NCBI RefSeq assembly: GCF_024345835.1
Contig: NZ_JAGQBW010000013.1
Coordinates: 28,028 to 92,027 of the forward strand
Direction of reading: 5' to 3'
DNA from: Synechococcus sp. HJ21-Hayes
GTDB lineage: Bacteria; Cyanobacteriota; Cyanobacteriia; PCC-6307; Cyanobiaceae
Length of the DNA stretch: 64,000 nt
The notes beneath the pieces are model-generated. The model did no database searches and was not told the DNA's origin. It saw only the letters and a program-made list of their open reading frames with translations. A program made the translations under genes and the position numbers. Below, piece by piece: positions 46,366 through 55,162 of the stretch (its first letter is position 1; each line of letters begins with the position of its first letter).

Positions 46366-47349
46366 ATGGGCGCCAACGGCTATCGCGACTATTTCAAGGT
46401 GCTCGGTGTCGATCGCGGTGCGGATGCCGACACGATCAAGCGCTCGTTTCGCAAGTTGGCGCGCCAGTACCACCCGGATGTGAACCCCGGCAATCAGGGT
46501 GCTGAGGCCAAATTTAAGGAGATCAGCGAGGCCTATGAGGTGCTCTCCGATCCCGATAAGCGGCGGCGCTATGAGCAGTTTGGCCAGTACTGGAACCAGG
46601 CCGGTGGTGGTAGCGGCATGGGTGGTGTGGATGTGGATTTCGGTCGGTATGGCAATTTCGACGACTTCATCAACGACCTGCTGGGTCGCTTTGGTGGCCC
46701 GGGTGGTGGGGCTGGATTTGCTGGCGCTCCGGGCGGTTTCGGCGGGTTTGGTTCGGGGTTCCCTGGCGGATTCGGAGCCCCCGGTGCTAGCGCTGGCCGT
46801 GGAGTTCCGCTGAATCTCGATGCGGAGGCCAGCATCAACCTCAGCTTTGCCGAGGCCTTCCGAGGCTGTGAGCGCACCCTGGCTGTGAATGATGAGCGGG
46901 TGCAGGTGCGGATCCCCGCAGGTGTGAAGCCCGGCAGCCGTCTGCGTCTCAAGGGGAAGGGCAACCTGCAGCCAGGCACCGGTCGTCGCGGCGACCTCTA
47001 CCTCAACCTGCAGGTGCAGGACCATCCGATCTGGACCCTCGATGGGGATCAGCTCAAGGCCGATTTGCCCCTCAGCCTCGACGAGCTCGCCCTGGGCGGT
47101 GAGGTGCGGGTGGCCACCCCCGATGGCGAAGCCACCGTGACGGTGCCCCCCGCCATGGCGGTGGGCCGTAGTTTGCGGCTGAAGGGCAAGGGCTGGCCCC
47201 GTGCAGGGGGCCGTGGGGATCTGCTCTTGAGCCTGAGCCTGAAGCAGCCCGCCAGTTACAGCGAGCAGGAGCGCGAGCTACTGGAACAGTTGCGCGCTGC
47301 GCGCAGTTCAGATCCACGCTCCACCTGGCTCCAGGACGCGAGACTCTGA
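46366..47349 (+). CDS. DnaJ C-terminal domain protein (CbpA-like, no zinc finger)
   Basis: 327 residues. J-domain with the HPD motif (RKLARQYHPDVNPGNQ), a Gly/Phe-rich linker (~75-140), and the DnaJ C-terminal substrate-binding domains (LNLDAEASINLSFAEAFRG, RLRLKGKGNLQPGTGRRGDL). The four CxxCxGxG zinc repeats of type I DnaJ are absent, so it is a type II (CbpA-like) co-chaperone for DnaK. Start ATG 46366. Confidence 0.92.
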   Translation: MGANGYRDYFKVLGVDRGADADTIKRSFRKLARQYHPDVNPGNQGAEAKFKEISEAYEVLSDPDKRRRYEQFGQYWNQAGGGSGMGGVDVDFGRYGNFDDFINDLLGRFGGPGGGAGFAGAPGGFGGFGSGFPGGFGAPGASAGRGVPLNLDAEASINLSFAEAFRGCERTLAVNDERVQVRIPAGVKPGSRLRLKGKGNLQPGTGRRGDLYLNLQVQDHPIWTLDGDQLKADLPLSLDELALGGEVRVATPDGEATVTVPPAMAVGRSLRLKGKGWPRAGGRGDLLLSLSLKQPASYSEQERELLEQLRAARSSDPRSTWLQDARL

Positions 47350-47492
47350 AGCCCATCACCTTCGGGCGCTCGGGTTCATGACACCCTGTCCACGGCTTTG
47401 CTGACGCTTGTCTTTCTGCATGATGGCTGCAAGGGTGGCTTCCCGCCTGTCCCTTACTCATCTATCTCGATGAGATCTATGCCTATTCCTAT

Positions 47493-47666
47493 TTGGTCTG
47501 CCTGGGGATCTTCCTCTTGTTTCTGGTAGGGACAAACGCCCACGCCCGGGCCTCTGAGGAGTCATTGGCTGAGGTTGCGCGCCGCGTCAATCGCCTGGAT
47601 CGCATCTGCCAGGTGAGCGCTGTGATCGGTTTCCTGGTGGTGGTGGTTCTGGGTTGGTGCGTCTGA
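47493..47666 (+). CDS. Small two-helix membrane protein, non-ATG start
   Basis: From TTG 47493 about 57 residues: helix VCLGIFLLFLVGT, a charged middle ARASEESLAEVARRVNRLDR, and helix AVIGFLVVVVLGWCV. The frame continues upstream without ATG/GTG to the TGA at 47421-47423, with protein-like DEIYAYSY just before the TTG, so the true start may be upstream at a rare codon. It ends 48 bases before hemB. Confidence 0.55.
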   Translation: MVCLGIFLLFLVGTNAHARASEESLAEVARRVNRLDRICQVSAVIGFLVVVVLGWCV

Positions 47667-47686
47667 GCTCGTGGCGCCCAGCTCTC

Positions 47687-47692
47687 TAGGAT
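47687..47692 (+). promoter_or_regulatory. Candidate -10 element for hemB
   Basis: TAGGAT, 22 bases before the hemB ATG. Confidence 0.42.
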
Positions 47693-47714
47693 CGCCCGGA
47701 GATTTTGGCCCTGC

Positions 47715-48716
47715 ATGGAGCTCAGCTACCGCCCCCGCCGGCTGCGTCGTACGCCTGCCCTGCGGGCCATGGTGCGGGAGACCCATCTCAGCGCCGCCGA
47801 TTTCATCTATCCGCTGTTCGTGCACGAAGGGGCCACGAACGAGCCTATCGGTGCCATGCCCGGCTGCCAGCGCTGGAGCCTGGAGGGGCTGGTGCAGGAG
47901 GTGGGTCGCGCCTGGGACCTGGGTATCCGTTGTGTGGTGCTGTTCCCCAAGGTGAGCGATGGCCTCAAAACCGAGGATGGAGCCGAGTGCTTCAACGAGG
48001 GTGGCCTGATCCCCCGTGCCATTCGCCGGCTCAAGCAGGTGCACCCCGGCATGGCGATCATGACCGACGTGGCCCTGGATCCCTACTCCTGCGATGGCCA
48101 TGACGGCATCGTGAGTGGTGAGGGCGTGGTGCTCAACGATGAGACCGTGGCCATCCTCTGCAAGCAGGCCGTGGTCCAGGCGCGCGCCGGCGCCGACCTG
48201 ATTGGCCCCAGCGACATGATGGATGGCCGTGTTGGCGCCATTCGTGAAGCCCTCGATGAGGAGGGCTTCGAGCAGGTGGGGATCATCAGCTACACGGCCA
48301 AATACGCCTCCGCCTACTACGGGCCCTTCCGGGAAGCCCTGGATTCGGCGCCCCGTGCCGCAGCTGGCAAGCCGATCCCCAAGGACAAGAGCACCTATCA
48401 GATGGATCCGGCCAATGCCCGCGAGGCCATCACCGAGGCCCAGCTCGACGAGCAGGAAGGCGCCGACATCATGATGGTGAAGCCCGGCCTGGCCTATCTC
48501 GACATCATTCATCGCCTGCGCGAGGAGAGTGAGCTGCCGATTGCCGCCTACAACGTGAGCGGTGAATACGCCATGGTGAAGGCCGCCTCCGAGAGGGGCT
48601 GGATCGACGAGCGTGCCGTTGTGCTCGAGACCCTGCTCTGCTTCAAGCGTGCCGGTGCCGATCTGATCCTCACCTATCACGCCTGTGATGCGGCTGCATG
48701 GCTGAAGCAGGGTTGA
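47715..48716 (+). CDS. hemB: Porphobilinogen synthase (5-aminolevulinate dehydratase)
   Basis: 333 residues. Condenses two 5-aminolevulinates to porphobilinogen, feeding haem, chlorophyll and bilins. The first-lysine region is SYTAKYASAYYGPFREA and the Schiff-base Lys is in MMVKPGLAYLD. The metal site is the plant/cyanobacterial Mg-type ALDPYSCDGHDGIV rather than the Zn cysteine cluster. The small membrane gene at 48698 overlaps its end by 19 bases. Confidence 0.97.
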   Translation: MELSYRPRRLRRTPALRAMVRETHLSAADFIYPLFVHEGATNEPIGAMPGCQRWSLEGLVQEVGRAWDLGIRCVVLFPKVSDGLKTEDGAECFNEGGLIPRAIRRLKQVHPGMAIMTDVALDPYSCDGHDGIVSGEGVVLNDETVAILCKQAVVQARAGADLIGPSDMMDGRVGAIREALDEEGFEQVGIISYTAKYASAYYGPFREALDSAPRAAAGKPIPKDKSTYQMDPANAREAITEAQLDEQEGADIMMVKPGLAYLDIIHRLREESELPIAAYNVSGEYAMVKAASERGWIDERAVVLETLLCFKRAGADLILTYHACDAAAWLKQG

Positions 48717-48952
48717 CGTCGCTGCGGCCGCGGCCCTCCATGCGTTGGGTGGTGGATGGTTTTTTTGTGGGCTGGGTCTATGGGCCCTGGCTTGTGGCTG
48801 CCATCACGTTTGTGTTGGCCCTGCGCCTGTTGATTGATGCAGATTTCAGTAACCATGGCCATGGCTGGGGATTGATCGGTAGCGCCGCCATCTGCTTCTC
48901 CATCGGTTGCGTCTGTAAGACCTCCTGGGGCCTGGCCCAGCGCAAGCGATGA
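48698..48952 (+). CDS. Small membrane protein, first of a related pair
   Basis: 84 residues with two helices. The second ends GSAAICFSIGCVCKTSWGLAQ, closely matched by the next gene. It overlaps hemB by 19 bases and the next gene by four. No known family. Confidence 0.68.
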   Translation: MAEAGLTSLRPRPSMRWVVDGFFVGWVYGPWLVAAITFVLALRLLIDADFSNHGHGWGLIGSAAICFSIGCVCKTSWGLAQRKR

Positions 48953-49155
48953 CCCGCGGTCAGCTGCGCCTACTGGTGACCTTGCCTTGGCTTGCATCCG
49001 GGGTGGTGCTGTTTGTGGTGACCAAGCTCCAGCAGGGGGGTGCTCAGGTGCACTGGTCGCTGTTCGGCAGCGGCATGATTTGCTTCTCGATCGGCTGCCT
49101 TGCCCGCACCAGCCTCGGCCTGGCCCAGCCCCCCCGCCCGGACCGCAGATCCTGA
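48949..49155 (+). CDS. Small membrane protein, second of a related pair
   Basis: 68 residues, two helices, the second ending GSGMICFSIGCLARTSLGLAQ, like the previous protein. Overlapping starts and stops link it to the previous gene (ATGA) and to the TolC gene, so translation of the three is likely coupled. Confidence 0.7.
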   Translation: MTRGQLRLLVTLPWLASGVVLFVVTKLQQGGAQVHWSLFGSGMICFSIGCLARTSLGLAQPPRPDRRS

Positions 49156-50813
49156 TGGGCCCTCGTTTGCGCTGCCCTTGCTGGCTGCTGAGCCTGCTGG
49201 GGTTGTTGTCCATGGCCAAGGGGCCCTTGGCCTTGGCCCAGCAGCGGCCGCCTTCGCCGCTACTGCTGCGCAGCCTCGAGGCTTTTGCCCGTGATGTGCA
49301 GCGGTTGGATCAAACGGTCCCGGACGAGAACCCTGCCGCCCCTCCGTCCCCCTTGAGCGCGGCAGAGCTGCAGGCCATCGATCTGCCGGCTCCATCAGCC
49401 CTGGCCTTGCCCAACCAGGCGTCTGCCCTCACCGTGCAGCGTCGGGTGCTGCTCTCGCTGCCCCAGGCCCTGGCCTTGGCGGTGCGCAACGACCCCGATC
49501 TCGCCGAGCAGGTGGCGGCCGTGCGGGAGCGCCAGGGGCTGCTGGCGGCGGTGCAGGGCCGCTTGCTGCCGGAGCTGGGCCTGGCGGTGGGGGGAGCCTT
49601 CAGTCAGCTGAGGGCGTCCAGCGTTGTCTGGCAGGACAACGCCGGGCTCTATCCGGCGGACTCGCCTTTTCTGGTGGAGCCCAACGGTCGCAACACCATC
49701 CAGACCAACCTGGGCCTCGGCTCTGCCGCTCTGCGGCTCGATTACGAGCTCTTGAGCTTTGAACGCTCCGCCGCCCTGGGGCAGTTCGGCGCCAGCCTGG
49801 GGGAGGCGCGCCAGCGCTATGCCAACCGGGTCCGTCAGCTCCAGCTGGAGGTGAGTGAGGCCTACTACGGGCTGCAGCTGGCCGATCAGCTCTGGCGGAT
49901 TCGCCAGGCCGTGACCCTCAACGACACGGTGGTGCGCGATCAGGTAGCGGCCCTCAAGGCCAGTGGCCTGGTGCCTCGGGTCGACCTGCTGCGAGCTGAG
50001 GCTGATCTGCAGCAGGGCCGCTTCCGCCTCTCCCAGGCGGATGCCCAGCGCCTCAGCCGCCAACGCCAGCTCAGCAACTTGATCAATGTTCCCTTCGACG
50101 TCACCCTGGTGGCACCGGAGGCGATCCGCCTGCTGCCGCCCTGGCCCCTGGATCTGCAGCAGACCCTGATGCGCGGCTGGACGCAGAATCCCCAGTTGCT
50201 GGCCCTGCAGCAGGCGCGCCAGGCCCTGCTGCTGCAGGCGGATCGCCAGGCGGCCAGCCTGTTGCCGAGCCTGCGGCTGTTCGCCCAGGCGGGGGTGGCC
50301 GATGGCCTCGCAACTCGCCCGGTGGTGCAGCTCGAAGGCTGCTGCTCGGAGTCCGTGATTCCCCAGGTGAACACCGGCAGCGCCGACTGGGCAGCCGGCG
50401 TCAGCTTGAACTGGAAGCTGTTTGATGGTGGGGTGAGCGCGGGCCAGGTGAGCGCCAGCCGTGCTGCGGCCCAGCGCACCGAGCAGGCCAGTGCCAGGGA
50501 GCGCAATGCCATTCGCCAGCGTCTGGAGAGCGCCTACTTCGATCACACGGCATCGCTGGATCAGATCCTGGCGGCCCGCGCCGCCTATCGCGCCGCCCGT
50601 GAGGCCTTCCGCGATGTACGGGCCCGCTACCAGCTGGGCCTGGCGGACTACACCGATGTGAGCGACACCATCCGGCGGCTCACCGAGGCGATGGAGGCCC
50701 GCGCTGAGGCGGTCACCCTGGCCAATGTGAGCTATGCCCGCCTGCTGCGGGAACTGCTGCCGGTGTCGGATCGGCCGGATCAATCGGTGGTGCTGCCGCT
50801 GGTGTTGCCCTGA
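49155..50813 (+). CDS. TolC family outer membrane protein
   Basis: 552 residues. A signal peptide (WLLSLLGLLSMAKGPLALAQ) precedes a TolC/OEP domain with two repeats: SLPQALALAVRNDPDLAEQ, the alpha-helical barrel segments LQLEVSEAYYGLQLADQLWR and AERTE-like repeats near QRTEQASARERNAIRQRL, and YRAAREAFRDVRARYQLG. The start ATG 49155 overlaps the preceding gene stop by one base. It probably supplies an outer-membrane duct for the HlyD-like protein encoded convergently nearby. Confidence 0.93.
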   Translation: MGPRLRCPCWLLSLLGLLSMAKGPLALAQQRPPSPLLLRSLEAFARDVQRLDQTVPDENPAAPPSPLSAAELQAIDLPAPSALALPNQASALTVQRRVLLSLPQALALAVRNDPDLAEQVAAVRERQGLLAAVQGRLLPELGLAVGGAFSQLRASSVVWQDNAGLYPADSPFLVEPNGRNTIQTNLGLGSAALRLDYELLSFERSAALGQFGASLGEARQRYANRVRQLQLEVSEAYYGLQLADQLWRIRQAVTLNDTVVRDQVAALKASGLVPRVDLLRAEADLQQGRFRLSQADAQRLSRQRQLSNLINVPFDVTLVAPEAIRLLPPWPLDLQQTLMRGWTQNPQLLALQQARQALLLQADRQAASLLPSLRLFAQAGVADGLATRPVVQLEGCCSESVIPQVNTGSADWAAGVSLNWKLFDGGVSAGQVSASRAAAQRTEQASARERNAIRQRLESAYFDHTASLDQILAARAAYRAAREAFRDVRARYQLGLADYTDVSDTIRRLTEAMEARAEAVTLANVSYARLLRELLPVSDRPDQSVVLPLVLP

Positions 50814-50992
50814 TCCAGCCGCCGGTTGCGCCAGGCCAGGCTGCGCCACAGCAGTAGCACCAGCAGGGCCGCGAACCAGAACCACACCTCCGGGGCGTTG
50901 GCGTGTAGCAGCACCACCAGCAGCGCCAGCTGCAGGGCTACAAACGGCAGTTCCCGCCGCAGGGGAGGGTGGAGCCGGTCCCAGATCTTCAT
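50780..50992 (-). CDS. Small membrane protein linked to HlyD gene
   Basis: 70 residues starting at ATG 50992. Two adjacent hydrophobic helices (FVALQLALLVVLL, WFWFAALLVLLLWRSL) and a basic, polar tail. It overlaps the HlyD stop by four bases, so coupling is likely, and overlaps the TolC 3' end by 34 bases on the other strand. Function unknown, perhaps an accessory to the export pair. Confidence 0.68.
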   Translation of the reverse strand: MKIWDRLHPPLRRELPFVALQLALLVVLLHANAPEVWFWFAALLVLLLWRSLAWRNRRLDQGNTSGSTTD

Positions 50993-52248
50993 TGTTGCCT
51001 CAGTTGCGGGGTGGCCTGGCGCTCCTGGCGCAGGGTTCGGTAGCTGCCGGTGAGGTCCCTCAGGGCCGGCACCACGTAACTCAACGGCGTGCGCCACTCC
51101 ACATAGCCATGGGCCTTGAGGGTGAGCCCCTCACGGATCGGGAACACAGTGCTGCCCTTGGACAGGGTCCAGCGGTAGCCGTCGCCCTGGATGGGTTGGC
51201 GGCGCAGGTTGATCTCGGCGCGCATCACCGGGCCGTCCTTCACCAGGGATTCGGCAAGCTGGGGGTTGCCCATGGTGGTGTCCACATCCTCACGGGTAGC
51301 GGGCAGCAGGCTGACCCGCTCCACTTCCCCCAGCATCCCGCCGAAGCGGGCGCGCTCATTCCAATCCGGCACCACCTCCACCGGCAGCCCCTCGGGTAGG
51401 CGGCGTGCATCGGCGGGGGCGAAATAGGCCACGGCCTGGAGGCCATCGGCCTTGGGGCCACCGAGGGTGCCCAGGCGCTGGCCGGCCTTCACCGTCTGGC
51501 CTCGCACCACCTGAATGTCCAGGATCTGGCCGTCCCGTTCGGCCAGCAGGGTGCCGTCGTAGCGCAGGCGGGTGCGGGTCACCTGGATGGAGCGGCGCAG
51601 CTCGTCGATGCGGAAGCGGCGCTGCAGCTGGCTGGTTTCCACCTCCAGCTTCACTTTCTGGTAGGCGTCGATGGCCTCCTTCTCGCGGATCTTTAATTCC
51701 TCTGCGGACACATCGAGCTGGGTGGCCCGGTCTTCGGTGGACACCACCTCCTGGGCCAGGGGCGCCACCACTTCCTGGCGGGCCAGATAGCGGAAATCGC
51801 TTACCTTCTGGTCGTAGGTGGCTCGCAGCCCCCGGTAGCGGCCCAGATCCTTGGCCAGCTTGGCCAGAGCTGTGTCGCGGACCCGCTGGGCCGAGGCCAG
51901 GCGCAGGCCATCGCGGCGGTTGAGGTCGTCGTTGAGCCGGATCAGCTCCCGCAGGTCGCGCTCCTGGCGCCGCAACTCCTGAGCCAGGGTGGGCAGATAG
52001 AGCTCCAGCAGCAGCTGGCCGCGCCGCACCCGTTCGCCAACGCGCACGGGGATCCGCAGGATCTGTCCCGGGGCGCGGGCATCCATCACCGTGGCTCCCC
52101 CCGGCACGATCAGCACACCACGGCCTACCACCTCCGTGGGCACGCGCCAGAAGCAGAACCAGCCGGCCGTGAGCAGGCCCACGCCCGCCAGGGCCAGGCC
52201 CACCTGGCCTTCGGGATCGGCGGCGGCACGCAACAGGCGTCGGCGCAT
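50989..52248 (-). CDS. HlyD-family secretion adaptor (NHLM-type)
   Basis: 419 residues starting at ATG 52248. One N-terminal helix (LALAGVGLLTAGWFCFW), a lipoyl-like half (GQILRIPVRVGERVRRGQLL) split by a long coiled coil (~100-230), and the second lipoyl half DGQILDIQVVRGQTVKAGQRL. It is like the HlyD subunits of NHLM-type bacteriocin export, but no ABC/peptidase partner or leader peptide is present here. The TolC-family gene converges on it. Confidence 0.88.
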   Translation of the reverse strand: MRRRLLRAAADPEGQVGLALAGVGLLTAGWFCFWRVPTEVVGRGVLIVPGGATVMDARAPGQILRIPVRVGERVRRGQLLLELYLPTLAQELRRQERDLRELIRLNDDLNRRDGLRLASAQRVRDTALAKLAKDLGRYRGLRATYDQKVSDFRYLARQEVVAPLAQEVVSTEDRATQLDVSAEELKIREKEAIDAYQKVKLEVETSQLQRRFRIDELRRSIQVTRTRLRYDGTLLAERDGQILDIQVVRGQTVKAGQRLGTLGGPKADGLQAVAYFAPADARRLPEGLPVEVVPDWNERARFGGMLGEVERVSLLPATREDVDTTMGNPQLAESLVKDGPVMRAEINLRRQPIQGDGYRWTLSKGSTVFPIREGLTLKAHGYVEWRTPLSYVVPALRDLTGSYRTLRQERQATPQLRQQ

Positions 52249-52297
52249 GGGTTCATGGGCTGTCGTCCCAGAATGGCGCCACACAGCAAGTGCGCTG

Positions 52298-52711
52298 ATG
52301 ACCCCCCCGCCACTCCATCGCCTGGGCCACGTGGCTCTGCGCGTCCAGGACATGGAGCGTGCCAAGGCCTTCTACAGCTCCCTGGGCCTTCGCCTCACCT
52401 GGGATGCGGTTGACTGGGCTTACCTCCAGTGGCCTGACAGCGGCGAGGGCGTTGCCCTGCTCAGCCCCGACTACAAGGCAGCCGGGCCCCACTTCGCCTT
52501 CCATTTCCAGCAGCGCGCCGAGGTGGACCAGGTGCATGCCCAGTTGGAGGCGGCGGGGCACCGCTGCGGCCCCGTGCACGATCATCGCGACGGAACCGCC
52601 TCCTTCTACATGCAGGATCCCGAGGGCAACTGGCTGGAGATGCTCTACGAGCCCGCTGAGGGACTGCCTTCCAACATCGGTGCCGCACCGATTGCCACTG
52701 GCCGGGTGTGA
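52298..52711 (+). CDS. VOC (glyoxalase/dioxygenase) family protein
   Basis: 137 residues. A single glyoxalase module: RLGHVALRVQDMERAKAFYSS at the start and YMQDPEGNWLEMLYEP with the metal Glu at the end. Metal His are in GHV and HFAFHF. Substrate unknown. Start ATG 52298. It is divergent from the HlyD gene, and its stop overlaps the mutS2 start (GTGA). Confidence 0.9.
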   Translation: MTPPPLHRLGHVALRVQDMERAKAFYSSLGLRLTWDAVDWAYLQWPDSGEGVALLSPDYKAAGPHFAFHFQQRAEVDQVHAQLEAAGHRCGPVHDHRDGTASFYMQDPEGNWLEMLYEPAEGLPSNIGAAPIATGRV

Positions 52712-55152
52712 GCGCAGGCGCTGTGCACGACATCCAGGCCGAAACGCTGGAGCTGCTGGAGTGGGCACGCCTGGGGGAGCACGTGGCTGGCTTTGCCGGC
52801 ACGACCGCCGGCCGCAGCCTCTGCCTGCAGCTCCCCTTGGCGCCGGATCGGGCCGAGAGCCAGCGCCTGCTGGCTGAAACCACCGAGCTGCTGGCCCTCG
52901 ATGGCCTCACCGAGGGTGGCCTCAACTTCCAGGGCGTGGCGGATCTGAGCCGCACCCTGCAGCTCTGCGCCAAGGGCGGCATCGCTCCGGCCGACGACCT
53001 GCTCGCCGTGGCCACCACCCTGGCGGCGGCGCGGCGCCTGCGCCGCCAGATCGATGATCCCGATCTGCGTCCGGTGACCACCGCCCTGGTGGAGGAGCTG
53101 CGCACCCTGCCGGAGCTGGAGCAGCGCCTGCGCTTTTGCATCGACGATGGTGGCCGGGTGGCCGATCGGGCCAGCCCCCCCCTGGCGGAGTTGCGGCGAC
53201 AGATCGCCGCCACCCGCGCCGACCGCCGCGATCGCCTCAATGGGCTGCTGCGGCGTTTCGCCGCCCTGTTGCAGGACAGCGTGGTGGCGGAGCGCAATGG
53301 CCGGCCGGTGCTGGCGGTGAAGGCCGGAGCAGCCAGCCAGTTGCCCGGCCTGGTGCACGACAGTTCGGCCTCTGGCAGCACGGTGTTCATCGAGCCCCAG
53401 GCGGTGATCCCCCTGGGCAATCGCCTGCGCCAGCTCGAAGGTCAAGAGCGCGAGGCGGAGCTGGCGGTGCTGCAGGGGCTCAGCAGCTTGGTGGCCGGCG
53501 AGCAGGAGGCCCTCACCCACCTGCAGCAGGTGCTGACTCAGCTCGATTGCGGCGTCGCTCGCGCCCGCTACAGCGCCTGGCTGGGGGCGGTGCGCCCTGA
53601 GCTGGAGGCCGATGCCTTGGCCCCGCTGGTGCTGGAGGGCCTGCGCCATCCCCTGCTGCTCTGGCAGGAGCGGCGGCAGCAGGGCCATCCGGTGGTGCCC
53701 GTGGCCGTCACGGTGGGCTCCCAGCTGAGGGTTGTGGCGATCACGGGCCCCAACACCGGCGGCAAAACTGTGACCCTCAAGAGCGTGGGCCTGGCGGTAC
53801 TGATGGCGCGCGCCGGCCTGTTTCTGCCCTGTAGCGGCACGCCTCGCTTGCCCTGGTGCGCCCAGGTGTTGGCGGATATCGGCGATGAGCAGTCGCTGCA
53901 GCAGAACCTCTCCACCTTCAGCGGCCATATCCGCCGCATCGCGCGCATCCTCGAGGCCTTGCCACCCCCAGGCAGCGACCTGGCGGCCACCGCCGGTGCC
54001 TCGCTGGTGCTGTTGGATGAGGTGGGGGCCGGCACAGATCCCACCGAGGGCACGGCCCTGGCGATTGCCCTGCTGCGGCAATTGGCGGAGCGGGCCCGGC
54101 TCACGATTGCCACCACCCACTTCGGGGAGCTCAAGGCGCTCAAATACAACGATGCGCGCTTCGAGAACGCCTCCGTGGCGTTTGACGTGGAGACCCTCTC
54201 GCCCACCTATCACCTGCAGTGGGGCATCCCTGGCCGCAGCAATGCCCTGGCCATTGCCGCGCGCCTGGGGCTGGAGGGGGCCGTTCTGGATGAGGCCCAG
54301 CAGTTGCTGGCCCCCCGCGGGGAGGGGGAACTCAACCAGGTGATTGCGGGGCTGGAGAACCAGCGCCAGCGCCAGCAGGAGGCCGCCGAGGAGGCCGCTG
54401 CCCTGCTGGCGCGTACGGAACTGCTGCACGAGGAGCTGCTGCAGCGCTGGCAGCAGCAGAAGGATCAGAGCGCCGAGCTGCAGGAGCAGCGCCGCCAGCA
54501 GCTGGAACGCTCGATTCGCGATGGCCAGAAGGAGGTGCGGCGCATCATCCGCCGGTTGCGCCAGGGCCGGGATGTGGATACGGCGGCCCTGGGCGAGTCG
54601 GCCCGCCAGGCGGGTCAGCGGCTCAAGAAGCTGGAGCAGCAACACCGCCCTGTGCCGGAACGGCGTGATCACCGTGGCTGGCTGCCGCAGCTGGGCGATC
54701 GGGTGCGGGTGCTCTCACTGGGCAAGGCAGGTGAGGTGCTGGCACTGTCCGACGATGGCCGCGAACTCACCGTGCGCTGTGGCGTGATGCGGCTCAACCT
54801 GGAGCTCTCGGCCATCGAGGGGCTCCACGGTGAAAAGCCCTCCCCACCGGAGCCGATCAAAGCGCAGGTGGCGATCAAGAGCCGTCGCCATCCCGCCAGC
54901 CGCGGACCCGAGGTGCGCACCGAGCGCAACACCGTGGATGTGCGCGGCATGCGGGTGCATGAGGCGGAGGCCGCCGTGGAGGAACAGTTGCGCGTGGCCA
55001 ATGGTCCGCTCTGGGTGATCCATGGCATCGGCACCGGCAAGCTCAAGCGCGGCCTGCGGGAGTGGCTGGCTGGCGTGCCCTATGTGGAGCGGGTGAGCGA
55101 TGCCGACCAGGGCGATGGAGGCCAGGGCTGCAGTGTGATCTGGCCCAAATAG
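52708..55152 (+). CDS. mutS2: Endonuclease MutS2
   Basis: 814 residues starting at GTG 52708. MutS core with Walker A ITGPNTGGKTVTLKS and Walker B VLLDEVGAGTDPTEGTAL. A coiled-coil region (~530-640) precedes the C-terminal Smr nuclease domain VDVRGMRVHEAEAAV with VIHGIGTGKLKRGLREWL. MutS2 limits recombination or rescues collided ribosomes in different bacteria. It is coupled to the VOC gene. Confidence 0.96.
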   Translation: MSAGAVHDIQAETLELLEWARLGEHVAGFAGTTAGRSLCLQLPLAPDRAESQRLLAETTELLALDGLTEGGLNFQGVADLSRTLQLCAKGGIAPADDLLAVATTLAAARRLRRQIDDPDLRPVTTALVEELRTLPELEQRLRFCIDDGGRVADRASPPLAELRRQIAATRADRRDRLNGLLRRFAALLQDSVVAERNGRPVLAVKAGAASQLPGLVHDSSASGSTVFIEPQAVIPLGNRLRQLEGQEREAELAVLQGLSSLVAGEQEALTHLQQVLTQLDCGVARARYSAWLGAVRPELEADALAPLVLEGLRHPLLLWQERRQQGHPVVPVAVTVGSQLRVVAITGPNTGGKTVTLKSVGLAVLMARAGLFLPCSGTPRLPWCAQVLADIGDEQSLQQNLSTFSGHIRRIARILEALPPPGSDLAATAGASLVLLDEVGAGTDPTEGTALAIALLRQLAERARLTIATTHFGELKALKYNDARFENASVAFDVETLSPTYHLQWGIPGRSNALAIAARLGLEGAVLDEAQQLLAPRGEGELNQVIAGLENQRQRQQEAAEEAAALLARTELLHEELLQRWQQQKDQSAELQEQRRQQLERSIRDGQKEVRRIIRRLRQGRDVDTAALGESARQAGQRLKKLEQQHRPVPERRDHRGWLPQLGDRVRVLSLGKAGEVLALSDDGRELTVRCGVMRLNLELSAIEGLHGEKPSPPEPIKAQVAIKSRRHPASRGPEVRTERNTVDVRGMRVHEAEAAVEEQLRVANGPLWVIHGIGTGKLKRGLREWLAGVPYVERVSDADQGDGGQGCSVIWPK

Positions 55153-55162
55153 GCCGAGGCCG

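Noticed and set aside
52645..54672. A 675-codon open frame antisense to mutS2
   Set aside because: No recognisable domain; mutS2 is unambiguous on the other strand.
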